The notes under the pieces are model-generated. The model was not told the origin of the DNA. It did not search any database and worked only from the letters and a program-made list of their open reading frames with translations. Made by a program: the position numbers and the translations under genes. Of a stretch of 64,000 nt of DNA, positions 44,101-56,000 are shown in pieces (position 1 is the first letter of the stretch; each line of letters opens with the position of its first letter). The DNA is from Diphasiastrum complanatum (taxonomy: Eukaryota > Streptophyta > Lycopodiopsida > Lycopodiales > Lycopodiaceae). Location: positions 32,303,732 to 32,367,731 of the forward strand of contig CM055095.1 in NCBI GenBank assembly GCA_029204225.1, in the 5' to 3' direction.

Positions 44101-46978
44101 AATAAAACACAACCGTACTTGAGATGCCCTCTAACTATATAACTTGAAACAATCACCTCAGTAGAAATCGATAACAAAGCTCCAAGAGCCTTTGACCCCG
44201 TAGAAGCCCATTCATAAGGATTCTCCTTAGGAGCAGGTAAGCTACCAAACCCTAAACCCTAAACCATTCTATTCCTAAGGAACGGTTCTGGTACCCAAGA
44301 CTCAATCTTATATGGAATTCTTATTAGAATCCCATCCTTGCATAAGCTTCTTAACTAGTTGAAATTAATGAACGAATTACGTTCGTAGGAGCAGAAACAG
44401 AAACCAAAATTAGGAATGTAAGGATAGGAACAGGAACAAGAACAAGAACACCCTAAAACTGTTTTTTTTATGTACAACCATTTTTCAGAAACTTCCCAGA
44501 CTGCCTAGGAAAGTTGTTTTATACATGCTTAGTCGAGAAAAAGTGGTAAAGACCCTCATTCTTGGCACACTCCTTGTCAGCTGACAGGTGGATTCTCAGA
44601 AACCCTTAAAAAATTTGCTGGAAATTGCCTTGCACTTTTGACCCTGTTGCAGTTGTACTGACACTGGCATCATGGCAAATGGAAAATGGAAGGCAAATAG
44701 CATTGGTGACATCCATGGAAAAGTCTTGAATCTTTTGACTTAAAAAAGGTGGTCACCCTTGTCCCTTTGGGAAAACCGCCCCCACCCCCCCCATGTTAAA
44801 AATCTGAAAGATTATTGAGCTTCAATGGCTCAGAAATACTTGCCTGTTTATTTCCTGGGTATATATTATATGAGTGCAGATTTGTTGTGGTCTGGCAACG
44901 AATATTGATCTTTCACTGGAGGAATACTGACCATTATTATCATAGTAAAATTTCCAATCATTAAAAAATCGTCCTCAGAAACCATCCTCATTTTGCTAAT
45001 GTAGAATTTTAAGAGTCGGTTATTGTCTCCATTGTCCTTACTTTCTGTCATTCGCTTGCTGGTTGCCATTAACTTGTACATAACAAGTGTATAAGGGCTT
45101 CAAGATTGTTGTTGCAAAACTTGGAAGTGAAACTAAGCCTCGCGAAGTTTCTTTGTCGTTTTTCATGCTTTGTAGTGTTAAAGAATGGTTATAGCGTTAA
45201 AAGTCTAGTGTTAAGGGCTTGTAAGCAATGCATAAAACCTCTTTTGTTGTGGTTGTAAGAGATTTGTATTCAGCTTCACAAGATGATAAGGATATAGTTG
45301 CTTGCTGTATGATAGCCAAGAAACTAAATTCCCTCCTAGAAAAATTGTGTAAGCACTTGTGGATTTTCTATGTAATGGCTCCTATCCCTTGAATCTCACA
45401 TTTAACATCATTTGCAACAAGAATAGACTTCTTGTAACTTGAAATACTCTCTTTGCCCTGTGATATGTGAGCTTACCCCACTATCAATCCACCAAGGATC
45501 TTATAATGTGGTTATTTTAAGTTTATTCTGGATCTTGAGGATTGGAGACATAAATTCACTTGCTTTTTCTTATTGATAAGTATACCGTAACACAACTCCC
45601 CACAAGGGAAGGCTAGTGAGTTTTTTATGGCTATACACTGTAAACTGTTAGAAATGGTGGGTTAATAAAAAGATGTATTGTGTGCGCTGTGGTCTACTAC
45701 TTCTTGTCCTCCACTTTGAATGTATTTTAGCTAACAATATTTGGTTTTGTGTAAATAGGATTGGACAGGGATGAACTTTAAGCAGATCATGGATGATGTT
45801 GAGAAGATCAAGGGAACGGTGCGTTCCATTATCTTTCTACAGAAAAAATAATTTTGTGCTTCACAATCCCATGACTGAAAAGAATTTACCTATTGATGCA
45901 CAATACCATTTTGATACATGTGATAGCAATAATGTGTTTTAAACAAATCGCCTTATTTAGCAAAATAGTTTGGCACAGAAATGTTTGCGCGCATTCTGAG
46001 GTCTGCACTTTAAATAGCCTTTCTGCTTTTGTTTTATTTCAGCAGGTTTTCGCATTGTAGCATATTTGACTTGGTGGTTTTTTCTGCATTAGTCTACCAT
46101 TTGTCATAGTTGGAACTTGGAACACTATGCATTCATGAGGTTCAAACCACATTATGCCATTCAGATGTACTTTTTGAAATGGTATTAGATGACATTTAAG
46201 TTACAGCGGATCGCAATCCACTGCAACAGCAATCCGGGACCAGGAACATGGTCCCGGATCCCAGAAATGTGGCACATCTGCACATACTTGCAATTTGCTT
46301 ACTTTGTGCCCACACTGACACATGTTGGGAGCTCTCTCTCACGTGTTCACAAACGATTCTATTCTCAAATGAATTTGAGACCTGGACTTTCAAAATTTAG
46401 ATGTAGATTTCATGAATGGCTAGACAATTCAAGTACACAGAGTGTAGCAACAAGTGCAGGAACTGGAAGCTGCTTAAGTTTGGCAAGAGCCATCATCCTT
46501 CTTACTAGGTGATTTTTCCAAAGAAGAGGTAAATGCATCATGGTTTACTGCAAGTAATGGTTGAAATTGATTGAAACATTTATATCAGCTTATATTATAA
46601 AGTGGTTATCATTTTGGAAATGGATGTTGTCTTAGAGTTCAAGAATGTCTGCATTGAAGCTCAGAGGATCCACAGGTATTGTTCCATCAGTTCTAACTTT
46701 ACATGAATATTGTGTCATAATTTGGTACAGTGAGACTGTTGGGTCTCCTTGTCCTTTCAAAAGAGAGGTGTTGCTGGACTATCAGATTGATGGAATGGGC
46801 AGAGGTAGCTACCTATAAATGTTCGATGTAATTGTGGATAACTTCTGAAATTTCTAACATATTCATATGGCTGTTGAAGAAAATACAGATTCTAACCATA
46901 GTTGCAGCGAATCGCGATTCGCTGGGTCTGCGATTCGCGGGTCGCGATTCTGCGAATCGCGATTCGCGACCCAGAATC

Positions 46979-47015
<37 letters not shown>

Positions 47016-50000
47016 AAAATAACTTATTGCTTAACTTTTTTTAGGGGATCAATGGTCAAACCAGCGTTTTGCCTCTCAGAAGTGCAGTAGATGAGGCACA
47101 AACAGATCTTATTTTCAGTAGCTATCCGGTTGTTATTTGCTCTGGTTTTCAGTAAATGTTAATGTTACAGTTTGGACTATCAACTGTATGGATGATAATC
47201 ACTTTTGCAATTGGTTCACTGGAGATGTGAGTGCAATGTACATACAGTTGGGGGCATAAATATTGGGCCCTTCTCGGCGCGCATTTGGACCTCATTTTTA
47301 TCTACAGGGGGGCGGTGGCATTTTTATCTACAGTGTCTATCTAGCAAGAAGCTCTAGGGGGTTCGGGGGACAGTAGTCCCCCGGGAAACGGGGGGTTCGG
47401 GGGGCAGTAGCCCCCCGAGAAACGGGGGGTTCGGGGGGCGGTAGCCCCCTGGTGGGGGGTTTGGGGGGCAACGCCCCCCAACGGCGGGGTCCGGGGGCCT
47501 CTTCATGATTTGGCCTTCCAACTCCCCGAGTGAAAACACACTTTTTGGTGTTTCGCACCCGAAACAGTCGGCAAACTACACAATCATAATCCCCTCGATC
47601 AGAGCTTTCATCTGATACCCATATTGCCTTAAAAAATTTCAAAAAAAAAAAAAAAATCGATTCTACACGATTCTGGGAAAATCCTGAATCGCGAATCAGA
47701 ATCGCGATTCTGATCGCGATTCTGAATCGCGATTCGGGAATCGCGCTGCAACTATGATTCTAACATCAGACAGTAGACGTGAGATTTGTCTTGTTCCATT
47801 TCACACAATACAGATTCGATTGAGTTATGGACTTGGCTCATTACATTTGCCGCATCCATTCTTTTATTTGTTATTATGCATAAGCAGGTCTAAGGGCCCT
47901 TTTTATTCATATACTGGCCTTGGGCCCTATTTGGTCATATTTTTAGGACTTGTTCACGTTGATTTGGAGTGAGGGTCCTCCTATTGGGAAGGCGCACTAT
48001 TTTCCCTCCAAATCCTATTCCCTCCCTTTTTTGAATCCTTCATTTGATTCAGGGAGAGGGTATATGTAGGGCAACGTTGTATTCCTTTCATAGTACCCCC
48101 TGGTACCGCTGGTATGGTACCGCCGGTTCGGTACCACCCTGGGATCCGCGGTACCAGGGCGGTACCATTTTTAATATTTTTTTATTTTTTAATATATTTA
48201 ATAATTTTTTTTGGCCTATTACCTACCAAAAAAGGACAAAAAATGGAAAAAAAAGGGGTACTGGGTGTAAAAAAAAAGGGTACAGTACATGGTGCAGGGG
48301 ACTGGTGCAGTGGCACATGGGCACTGTGGGTGAGCAGACCATGGGGCCAATGGGAGACCAACACAGGGGGGGAGCATCACATGGGGGCAGGTACAGAGGC
48401 ACATGGGCACACAGGGGGGGAGCATCACATGGGGGCAGGTACAAAGGCACATGGATGGATGATGGGGATCCACATGGCCGATCAGGCTGTGGGGATAAAT
48501 AGGCACTCACAATGCCATTGTGGTCGACATTTTCAGAGACTGTGAGAGAGCTAGTGATAGACAGTGAGAGAGCAAGCGAGAGCCGGTGACAGGCTGTTTG
48601 AGAGCCAGGGTGCTGTGAGAGGGTGTTCAAGGACCAGGGTGCTGTGAGGAGAAGGTCGATCGAGATGGTAGAGCGCATACCACCGAAGCCCGAGGGCGAA
48701 GCCAGGAGGAAGCTTGAGGAAGATATCCGAAGGCACAACGAGAGACATCGGAAGCAAGAGGCAGATATCCGAGAGATGCTGCGATAGACTCGGCAGAGAA
48801 ATCCGGAAACCCGCCCCCGCTGTGGATCCTGTCCCCACTGTCGAGCTGGATCTGGATGAGCAGATCGGAATGAATTTCACACGACGGCAGCTCATCATGG
48901 TCAGGGAAAGGGCAGCCAGACGTCGGGCTAACCAGGAGGCAGCTCGAGCTAACTGGGAGGCAGAGCAAGAGCGACAAAACAATGCACCAGACGAGGGCGA
49001 GGAGTCGGTGGAGGATCAGTGAGGGATGTTTAGAATAGATAAGGCCCAGCCGTATGTGGCGGACTGTTGCTGTGTAGTTTTCGGTAGTTTATGGTGCAGC
49101 AAATAACTAGATGGCTGCTTAAAAAAGTGACAGTATATGTGATGTTATCTTGATACAATGGTTGAATATATACATAGTTGTTTTTTGTGCAACGCGAGCC
49201 TGGTCATGTAAGATGCAATCTCTGTAATTTTTTTAAATGCAGATGTATTACATGTGTTTATGAAATGTCGTTTGGGTGTAGGGGTGATTGTTGTGCTCAT
49301 GATGTAGGTGCATATATGTGAAGATAGCATTGTGAAGCTAGCATATCCTCGTCCCACAGACCAGAAAGGTCGGATTGCACCATTGCGATGGAGAAAACTA
49401 GGGACAAAATGCAGATGAAGCTAAAGCTGCAAGGATGGAACGCTGGAAAAAAAACAGCAGGGTACACTGTGTGAGAGACGCTGAAAATTTGGCTCGTGAT
49501 TTTCGTGATCGCATCCAGCTTACTACTTATTCTGGTTCGTCTGACGAGAATATCTTGGAAAATTGGTTCTCTAAATTAGAGACCTATTTTATTATGTATC
49601 CCAAGACTGACACCCAAAAAGTGCAGTTGGCTGCATTACATTTAGGTGGTCGAGCTCAGACTTGGTGGCGTGTCTATCACGCTGAGCCTACTCGTGAGGG
49701 GTTACATATATGGCCTACTTTTCATCATGATCTTCGTATGGCTATGATTGATCCACAATGGTTGGTTCGCCAATGTGTTCTGTTTCGTAGCCTTCGCCAT
49801 ACTAGTGATTTGACTGCTTATATTGATCAGTTTACTGAGCTTTCCTATCTTTTTACTAATCTTCATCCTATAGAGCTTATTTCATGTTTTATTGCCAGTC
49901 TTAGAGACTCCTTACGATATGATGTCTCATCTTTTCGGCCTCCTACTCTCTCAGATGCTATCTCCTTGGCTACTACCTTGCAGCATAAGTATCCTGAATT

Positions 50001-53000
50001 ATCCACTTCTTCTCGTTTTTCTCGCTCTCATTCCACTGCTTCTCCTACTTTGGCTCCTTTTACTACCGTTCCTCGCCCTGCTACACCCCGTCCTGCCTTT
50101 GTTCGACATTATTCAGCCGCAGAGTTCGCTGAGATTCAGCAGAAGCACCTCTGTTATCGCTGTAAGAGTCCAGATCATCTAGCCTGTGATTGCCGACGGA
50201 CTCCTGGTCCTCCTACTGCTGTTTTTTACTATGAGGCTCTTACTCCTGATGATTCTAATGTTTATATCTAGATGCTTGATACTCCTGACCCACATTCTGT
50301 TGATGAGCCGGCTGACCCGCTTCCTGATGATCCTGCTTCCGCCGCTTGCCATGCACAACTTGCTTATGCTACTTGGGCTGGGCGTCCCGGTCCTCGTTCT
50401 ATTCAGTTACGTGTTCGCATTTTGGGGCGAGAGTGTATTGCTTTGGTGGATACTGGCAGTACACATTCATTTATTAGCAGTTACATTTCCACCAGGATTC
50501 GTGCTACACCTATTTCTGCTACACAGTCTCTCAGTGTCGAGGTTGCTAGCTCACATTCTTTTATCAGCTCTCAGATGTTTCAGGGCTTGGACTATAGCAA
50601 TGGTGACTTCTCTGGACAGGCAGATTTCTATATTATTCCTCTGGAGTGCTATGACATTATTCTTGGTGCAAATTGGTTTTCTTCACTTGGTACTGTTGCT
50701 GTGGATCTTTCTTAGCAGACATTGTCTTTTACACATGCTGGTCAGCATCATTTACTTTCTGGTATTGATTCCCAGGGTTACTATCAGTTGGTTACCGGGA
50801 AGCAGTTTATGTATAGCCTGCCAGAGGCTCAGGGTGTAGCTCTTCTTATCATTCAGAGTACATCAGTTGCTGCTCCTCCTGCTCCATCCATGGGTCCTCT
50901 TCCTCAAGTGGCATCGATATTCTGTTGTCTTTTCAGAACATACGTCTCTGCCACCATTACGAGATGTCACCCACCATATTGATCTTATTCCTGGTGCTAC
51001 CCCACCCTCTCATGCTCCATATTGTATGTCTAAAATTGAACGTGATGAGGTTCAGCTCCAGATTGCTTCCCTTTTACGTCAAGGCTTCATTGTTCCTAGC
51101 CATAGTCCCTTTGGTGCTCCTGTCCTCCTTGTTCCTAGCCATAGTCCGTTTGGTGCTCCTGCATTGTTACATAGTATTGTTGCTTCAGTTCCTTCTTGGT
51201 TTGATGATTTGTCGGCCGTATATTTGTCTTGTTCTGACTTTTCCGATGTTTATCGTTCTCGTCCTCTCGGAAGTTCCAGGTTTATACTGTTGTTGATGAT
51301 CGTTTATACCACTATGGTGCTTTGTGTATTCCCAGTTCTCTTTCCATTCATCCTCAGTTGTTGTCTGATGCTCATGCGCCCTTTATTGGTGGCCATTTGG
51401 GTTTTCAGAAGTCTTATGCACGTCTTACGGACAATTTCTAGTGGCCATCCATGAAGTCTGAGCTAGCCCTTCTTATTCGTGATTGTCCTTTTTGTGCCCG
51501 TAATAAATATTTCCGTGCTAAGTCCGATGGTTTGCTCCAGAGTTGGCCCATTCCTCATCGCCAGTGGACAGATATTTCTATTATCCTTGGTCTTCCTCGT
51601 ACCCGCCGTGGTCATGACTCTTGTATGGTGGTGGTAGATCGGTTCTCGAAACAGCACAATTTATACCGGTCCACAGTACTATTACAACTGAGCAGTGCGC
51701 ACGTCTTTTTCTATCAGAGATTTTTCGCCCGCATGGTATGCCACGTACTACCCTATCTGACTGGGATAGTAGATTTACATCTACATTCTAGATAGAGCTT
51801 ATGCGTATTTTGGATGTACAGCTTCTGATGGGTATTGCTTATCATTCTACTGTTGATGGGCAGACTGAGGTCCTTAATCGGATCCTTGAGGATTATCTTC
51901 GACATTTTGTTTCTCCTTCAGGGAAGGATTGGGATCAGCATTTATGTTTGGCAGAGTATAGCTCTGTTAGTACCAGCACCGGAGTATTGGCTCATGGGTA
52001 TGCTCCACTTTTGCCAGCAGTGCCTCTTCCTCCTGATGATACACCAGTTACCATTGTCTCTTTTCTATCCGGTGCTCAAGAGCTTATTGCTAGGACTACT
52101 ACTCACTTACAGCATGTTCAACAGTGCTATCAGACTTCTGTTGATTGCCATCACCGTCATGTTGAGTTTCAGGTTGGTGATATGGTTTACCTCCGGTTAC
52201 GCTTTGCAAGTCCTCACTTTCTTTAGGGTCACGCTTCTACTGAGAAGCTTGCATCACGCTATTATGGGCCTTACCGTATCTTGGATCGCCTCAGCCCTGT
52301 TACATACCGGTTACAGTTGCCTGATTCTACACGAGCCTGTGATATATTTCATGTTAGCCTTTTACGAGCTGCCATTGAGGATGATGCTCCTCGCGATCTC
52401 ACATTTCCTACAGAGCCAGAGCTGTTCCTTTTTTTTTTTTGCCAATTGCCATCCATCAGGTTTGCCTTCAGCATAGTCGACGTCGCAGGCAGGTTCAGTT
52501 TTTGGTACAGTGGGATGGTCGTCCTCTTGAGGAGGCCACTTGGGATGATGCCTTTTATCATGCACCATTATTGGCAGATCAGGCTCGAGCCCTCATGGCT
52601 TTAGTTCTTTACTCTACTACAGATGTCATTGCAGATGTTCCCTCTACTTCATGATTCGGCCAGCTATGACTATTCTTTTTTTGTTTTGTTGTAGTATTTG
52701 CTCAGTACTTGCTTTACACAGTTATGATACTTTTGGGGTATCTGTTGTGACGACTCATGTCCTCTCCATCAGTATTTCCATTAGTTCGTGATTTTTCAAT
52801 ATTTAGCATGCTTACATTATTGTTTTAGATAGTCATTGTGCTTGCTAGCCGGTGGAGGGCTTTGTTTTTCTGCAGGGGAGAGTTATGGACTTGGCTCATT
52901 ACATTCACTGCATCCATTCTCTTATTTGCATAAGCAGGCCTAAGGGCCCTTTTTATTCATATACTGGCCTTGGGCCCTATTTGGTCATATTTTTAGGACT

Positions 53001-56000
53001 TGGTCACGTTGATTTGGAGTGGGGGTCATCCTATTGGGAAGGCGCACTATTTTCCCTCCAAATCCTATTCCCTCCCTTTTTTGAATCCTCTATTTGATTC
53101 AGGGAGAGGGTATATGTAGGGCAGCATTGTAATCCTTTATTCAGTTTATGATGATTGCTCCTCTTTAGCCTCCTTAAGCATTCTCTCTTCTTGCTTTCTA
53201 GCTTAAGTCCTGCTTTCTAGCATAGCTAGTGAATCTTAGCTTGTAACTGATTGAATACCAGGATAGAAAATCACTTAATGGCTCAAAATTGGACGGCATT
53301 GGTCTTGAAACCCTAGCAAACTAGATAAATGAACTGCTCTGGAAAATAGATAAATGAACTGCTCTGGAAAATACCTTTCATTTGATACCCATTTTGGCAC
53401 CAATTTTTTTTTTTTTTTTAATTGGCGTTCTGGGAAATCCTAATGGGAAATCCCGGATCATGTTCTGGAACATGATCCAGAACGTGGGCTGCAACTTTGA
53501 ATGATAGATGTACAAAGGATGTACAACGGATTCTGAACAGTTGTTTAGCGTCAATATGGGTGTCTCGTTGTTTCATGATAATGTAAGTTAAATGATGAAG
53601 GATGAGACATGGAGAAAAGCCACATGAACCATTCCCAACCTGAAGCTTACTCGTCTCTCAATGGAGGATATTTACAGCATGAGGTTTTCTAATCATTGTT
53701 TAAAGTTCTACTAGTGCTTGGTTGACAAGGGTATGTAGGACTGGCCTGGCCACTCAAATAGCTGATTTGGTGATACAAACTGTGATACAACACATCCTGT
53801 AACAACAAACATAGCCTCCATGTTGTCGTACTTTTCTTGAAGTGATAAATTTTCTATTGTATTGTTAATAAGATATACATGTCGTTCAGAGTTGCTATTG
53901 TTAACAAGACATACATGTTGTTCAGAGTTGTGTATTGTATTTCTTGGTCTAGAAAGTCTTTTGTCAATTGGCAACTCAACTAAATGATATGAAAAGTTTC
54001 AATTGCAATCTACACTGTAATAATTAAAGCGAACAAAACTGGCAATTGTTCAAATGTTAAAGAGGTAAGGCAGAGACCTGTGATCATTATAAAAGTTAAC
54101 ATGAACATGCTAGAATTAGTGAGGCCACTTTGAGCAACTAGAGCTCCTAGGATACCAAGTCAACCCTAAGGGCGTGTGCCATTTGAGCATGTGCCATGTG
54201 CTTCCAGATCAGTTGTGTCTTCATCCTCAGCATGTGCCATGTGCTTCCAAATCAGCTGTGTCTCATCCTCAGCTTCAATACTGTTAGGTTAGCCCCCAAC
54301 AAAGCTTTTTCCGGAACCCTTCTTTTTTGCCAAAAAGTGTGAACAATACACACACGGATAGGGCTGTTGCAAACACCCTACAAATGGTAATATGTTGTCC
54401 AATTTTTAGCCTCGGAATGTGATCGGATCATCACAAAATTAGTGCTTTTTTTCACACCTGGAAACAAGCAAAAAGAAGCGGATTTTCACTTTGTAAAATC
54501 AGCAAGGGTGCTGATTTTTCAGCCAAATCAGAAGATAAAAATTGCTTGTAGATGGGCACCCTCCTGCAAAGGAGCAAATTTGAAAAATAGGGCAGCAGCG
54601 GACCAACAGAAGTAGGATAAACCTACATGGAAAAGAGTCAAAATTGAATGGATCTTCACTCCAAAAAATCAGCAAAGGTGCTGAATTTTTGTGATCCCTA
54701 AGTGAAGACCATCTCTTTTGGTAGGGCGCCCTAAATCAAGCATAGAAGATCCATGGCTCTGATACCATGTAGGAAATCAAAGTGTCAAGATCCTTCTAAC
54801 ATTCAATCTCCATGTACAAGAAGAAGAGGGAGAGGGTTAAGCGCCCTCAAGGAGAGAGAAAGTAGTAGCAATGCTAGAAAGGAAATGAATTACAAATGAA
54901 TGAGTACATATAAATAGGTCTTCCAAGGGCCTAGACTCTTTCAAACCCTAAGTTCATCCACTACTAATTATAGGGAACCCCCAAAAGTCAAGATAGGGCC
55001 CCTTGACATAATTAGACTTTACTTGGACCCACGAGTTATTACTAGATCAAAATTGGGTCCAACTTAGCTAAAACTAACTTAACATGGTCTAAATAATAAA
55101 CCTAACCCATGGTTACACAAGTCTCGACCTTTTGGGTCAAAGTAACCTATGGGAAACTAACATTATCATTTATTATTCCTAACAGTTTCCACGAACCATG
55201 CTTCTTTGATTTTGAATGATTCTTTAATTATAACATTAACAACTCTTTGTTTTGGCTTTCCAATGTTCTAATTTACGTTCAAATGTTTACCTAGTATATT
55301 GTGTGATGGATGTTTGATGATGGATCATGAATAAATCATATACAATGTTAAGTGGAAGCTGGATTATGCAATCTAGTTTGTGAAGTTTGAAATGTGTCAA
55401 TGTTTTGTGGACCTTTTTGAAAAGCCTTTTCGCAATGCATTTGAAACACATTTGAAACATGAAAGAATCGGCTTTGTTGGAAAGAAACGGCGAAACGTTT
55501 TTAGAAATTAGGGTTTTTTCTTTTTTGCTTGGTTTTATTCCTAGCCTTAAACATTTTCTGGGCACGGCACATTCTCTCTGGGTTTAACAGCCGTGTGATT
55601 ATGACCTTGCCACTGTTTAAGTGTCTAGACAGTGATTATGGCTCTATACAATGACAATGTAAACAATTGGTAATCGACAACACACTTAGATGACTAAAGA
55701 CTTAATGAGACATTGAGATACTTCACACAATGCACATGCACGAGGTATTCAATTGTTCATAATTCTACTATTTCCTACTGAGTTCTAAATAAAGTTTTAT
55801 ATGCCAAATTTTCACACACGCACATTAGGAGATTTTTTTTTCTTTTCTCTAATTTTAAAATCCATTTTGAATGGTATGTTTGAAACTTAGTTGCAGTGGA
55901 TCGCGCTGCAAAAGCGTTTTGAATTGTGCGATCCGGAACGTCAACGATCCGCGACCCGGATCGCAAATTTTTTTTTTTTTTTGTGGAAAAAGGAGTAATG

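Larger units (their letters stand above)
40324..45758 (+). other. PAS1: PAS1 intron 3 (5,435 bp) with LINE and gypsy insertions
   Basis: Holds a one-ended word-element candidate (40677), a tail-only LINE, an RT-less LINE (41169-43260) and a minus-strand gypsy RT relic (43440-43930). 43985-45758 is otherwise non-coding: AT-rich, with short CCCTAAA units near 44255 and a local duplication at 43920-43985. Confidence 0.7.
47824..53250 (+). mobile_element. Ty3/gypsy chromovirus with two LTRs
   Basis: LTRs at 47824-48088 (cut short) and 52882-about 53250 share GTTATGGACTTGGCTCATTAC at the start and GGCGCACTATTTTCCCTCC inside. Order: 5' LTR, about 1.3 kb of unrelated sequence (48089-49401), gag, protease, RT N-terminal part, large deletion, integrase, chromodomain, 3' LTR. 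RT palm and RNase H are missing. It lies in PAS1 intron 4 in the gene's orientation. Confidence 0.88.

Noticed and set aside
46832-47090. Frames with poly-Lys across an A tract
   Set aside because: Caused by the A29 tract of a hAT-like element.
47337-47642. Proline-rich minus-strand frames
   Set aside because: Products of the 34-bp G-rich repeat; they lie inside a non-coding hAT-like element with defined borders.
48182-48738. His/Cys/Pro-rich minus-strand frames
   Set aside because: Antisense of the 48-bp direct repeats and GGTACC region; no domain, periodic composition only.
50186-50839. 217-codon Leu-rich frame that could be a membrane protein
   Set aside because: Out-of-frame reading of gypsy protease and surrounding sequence; the true frame has DTGSTHSF and IILGANWF.
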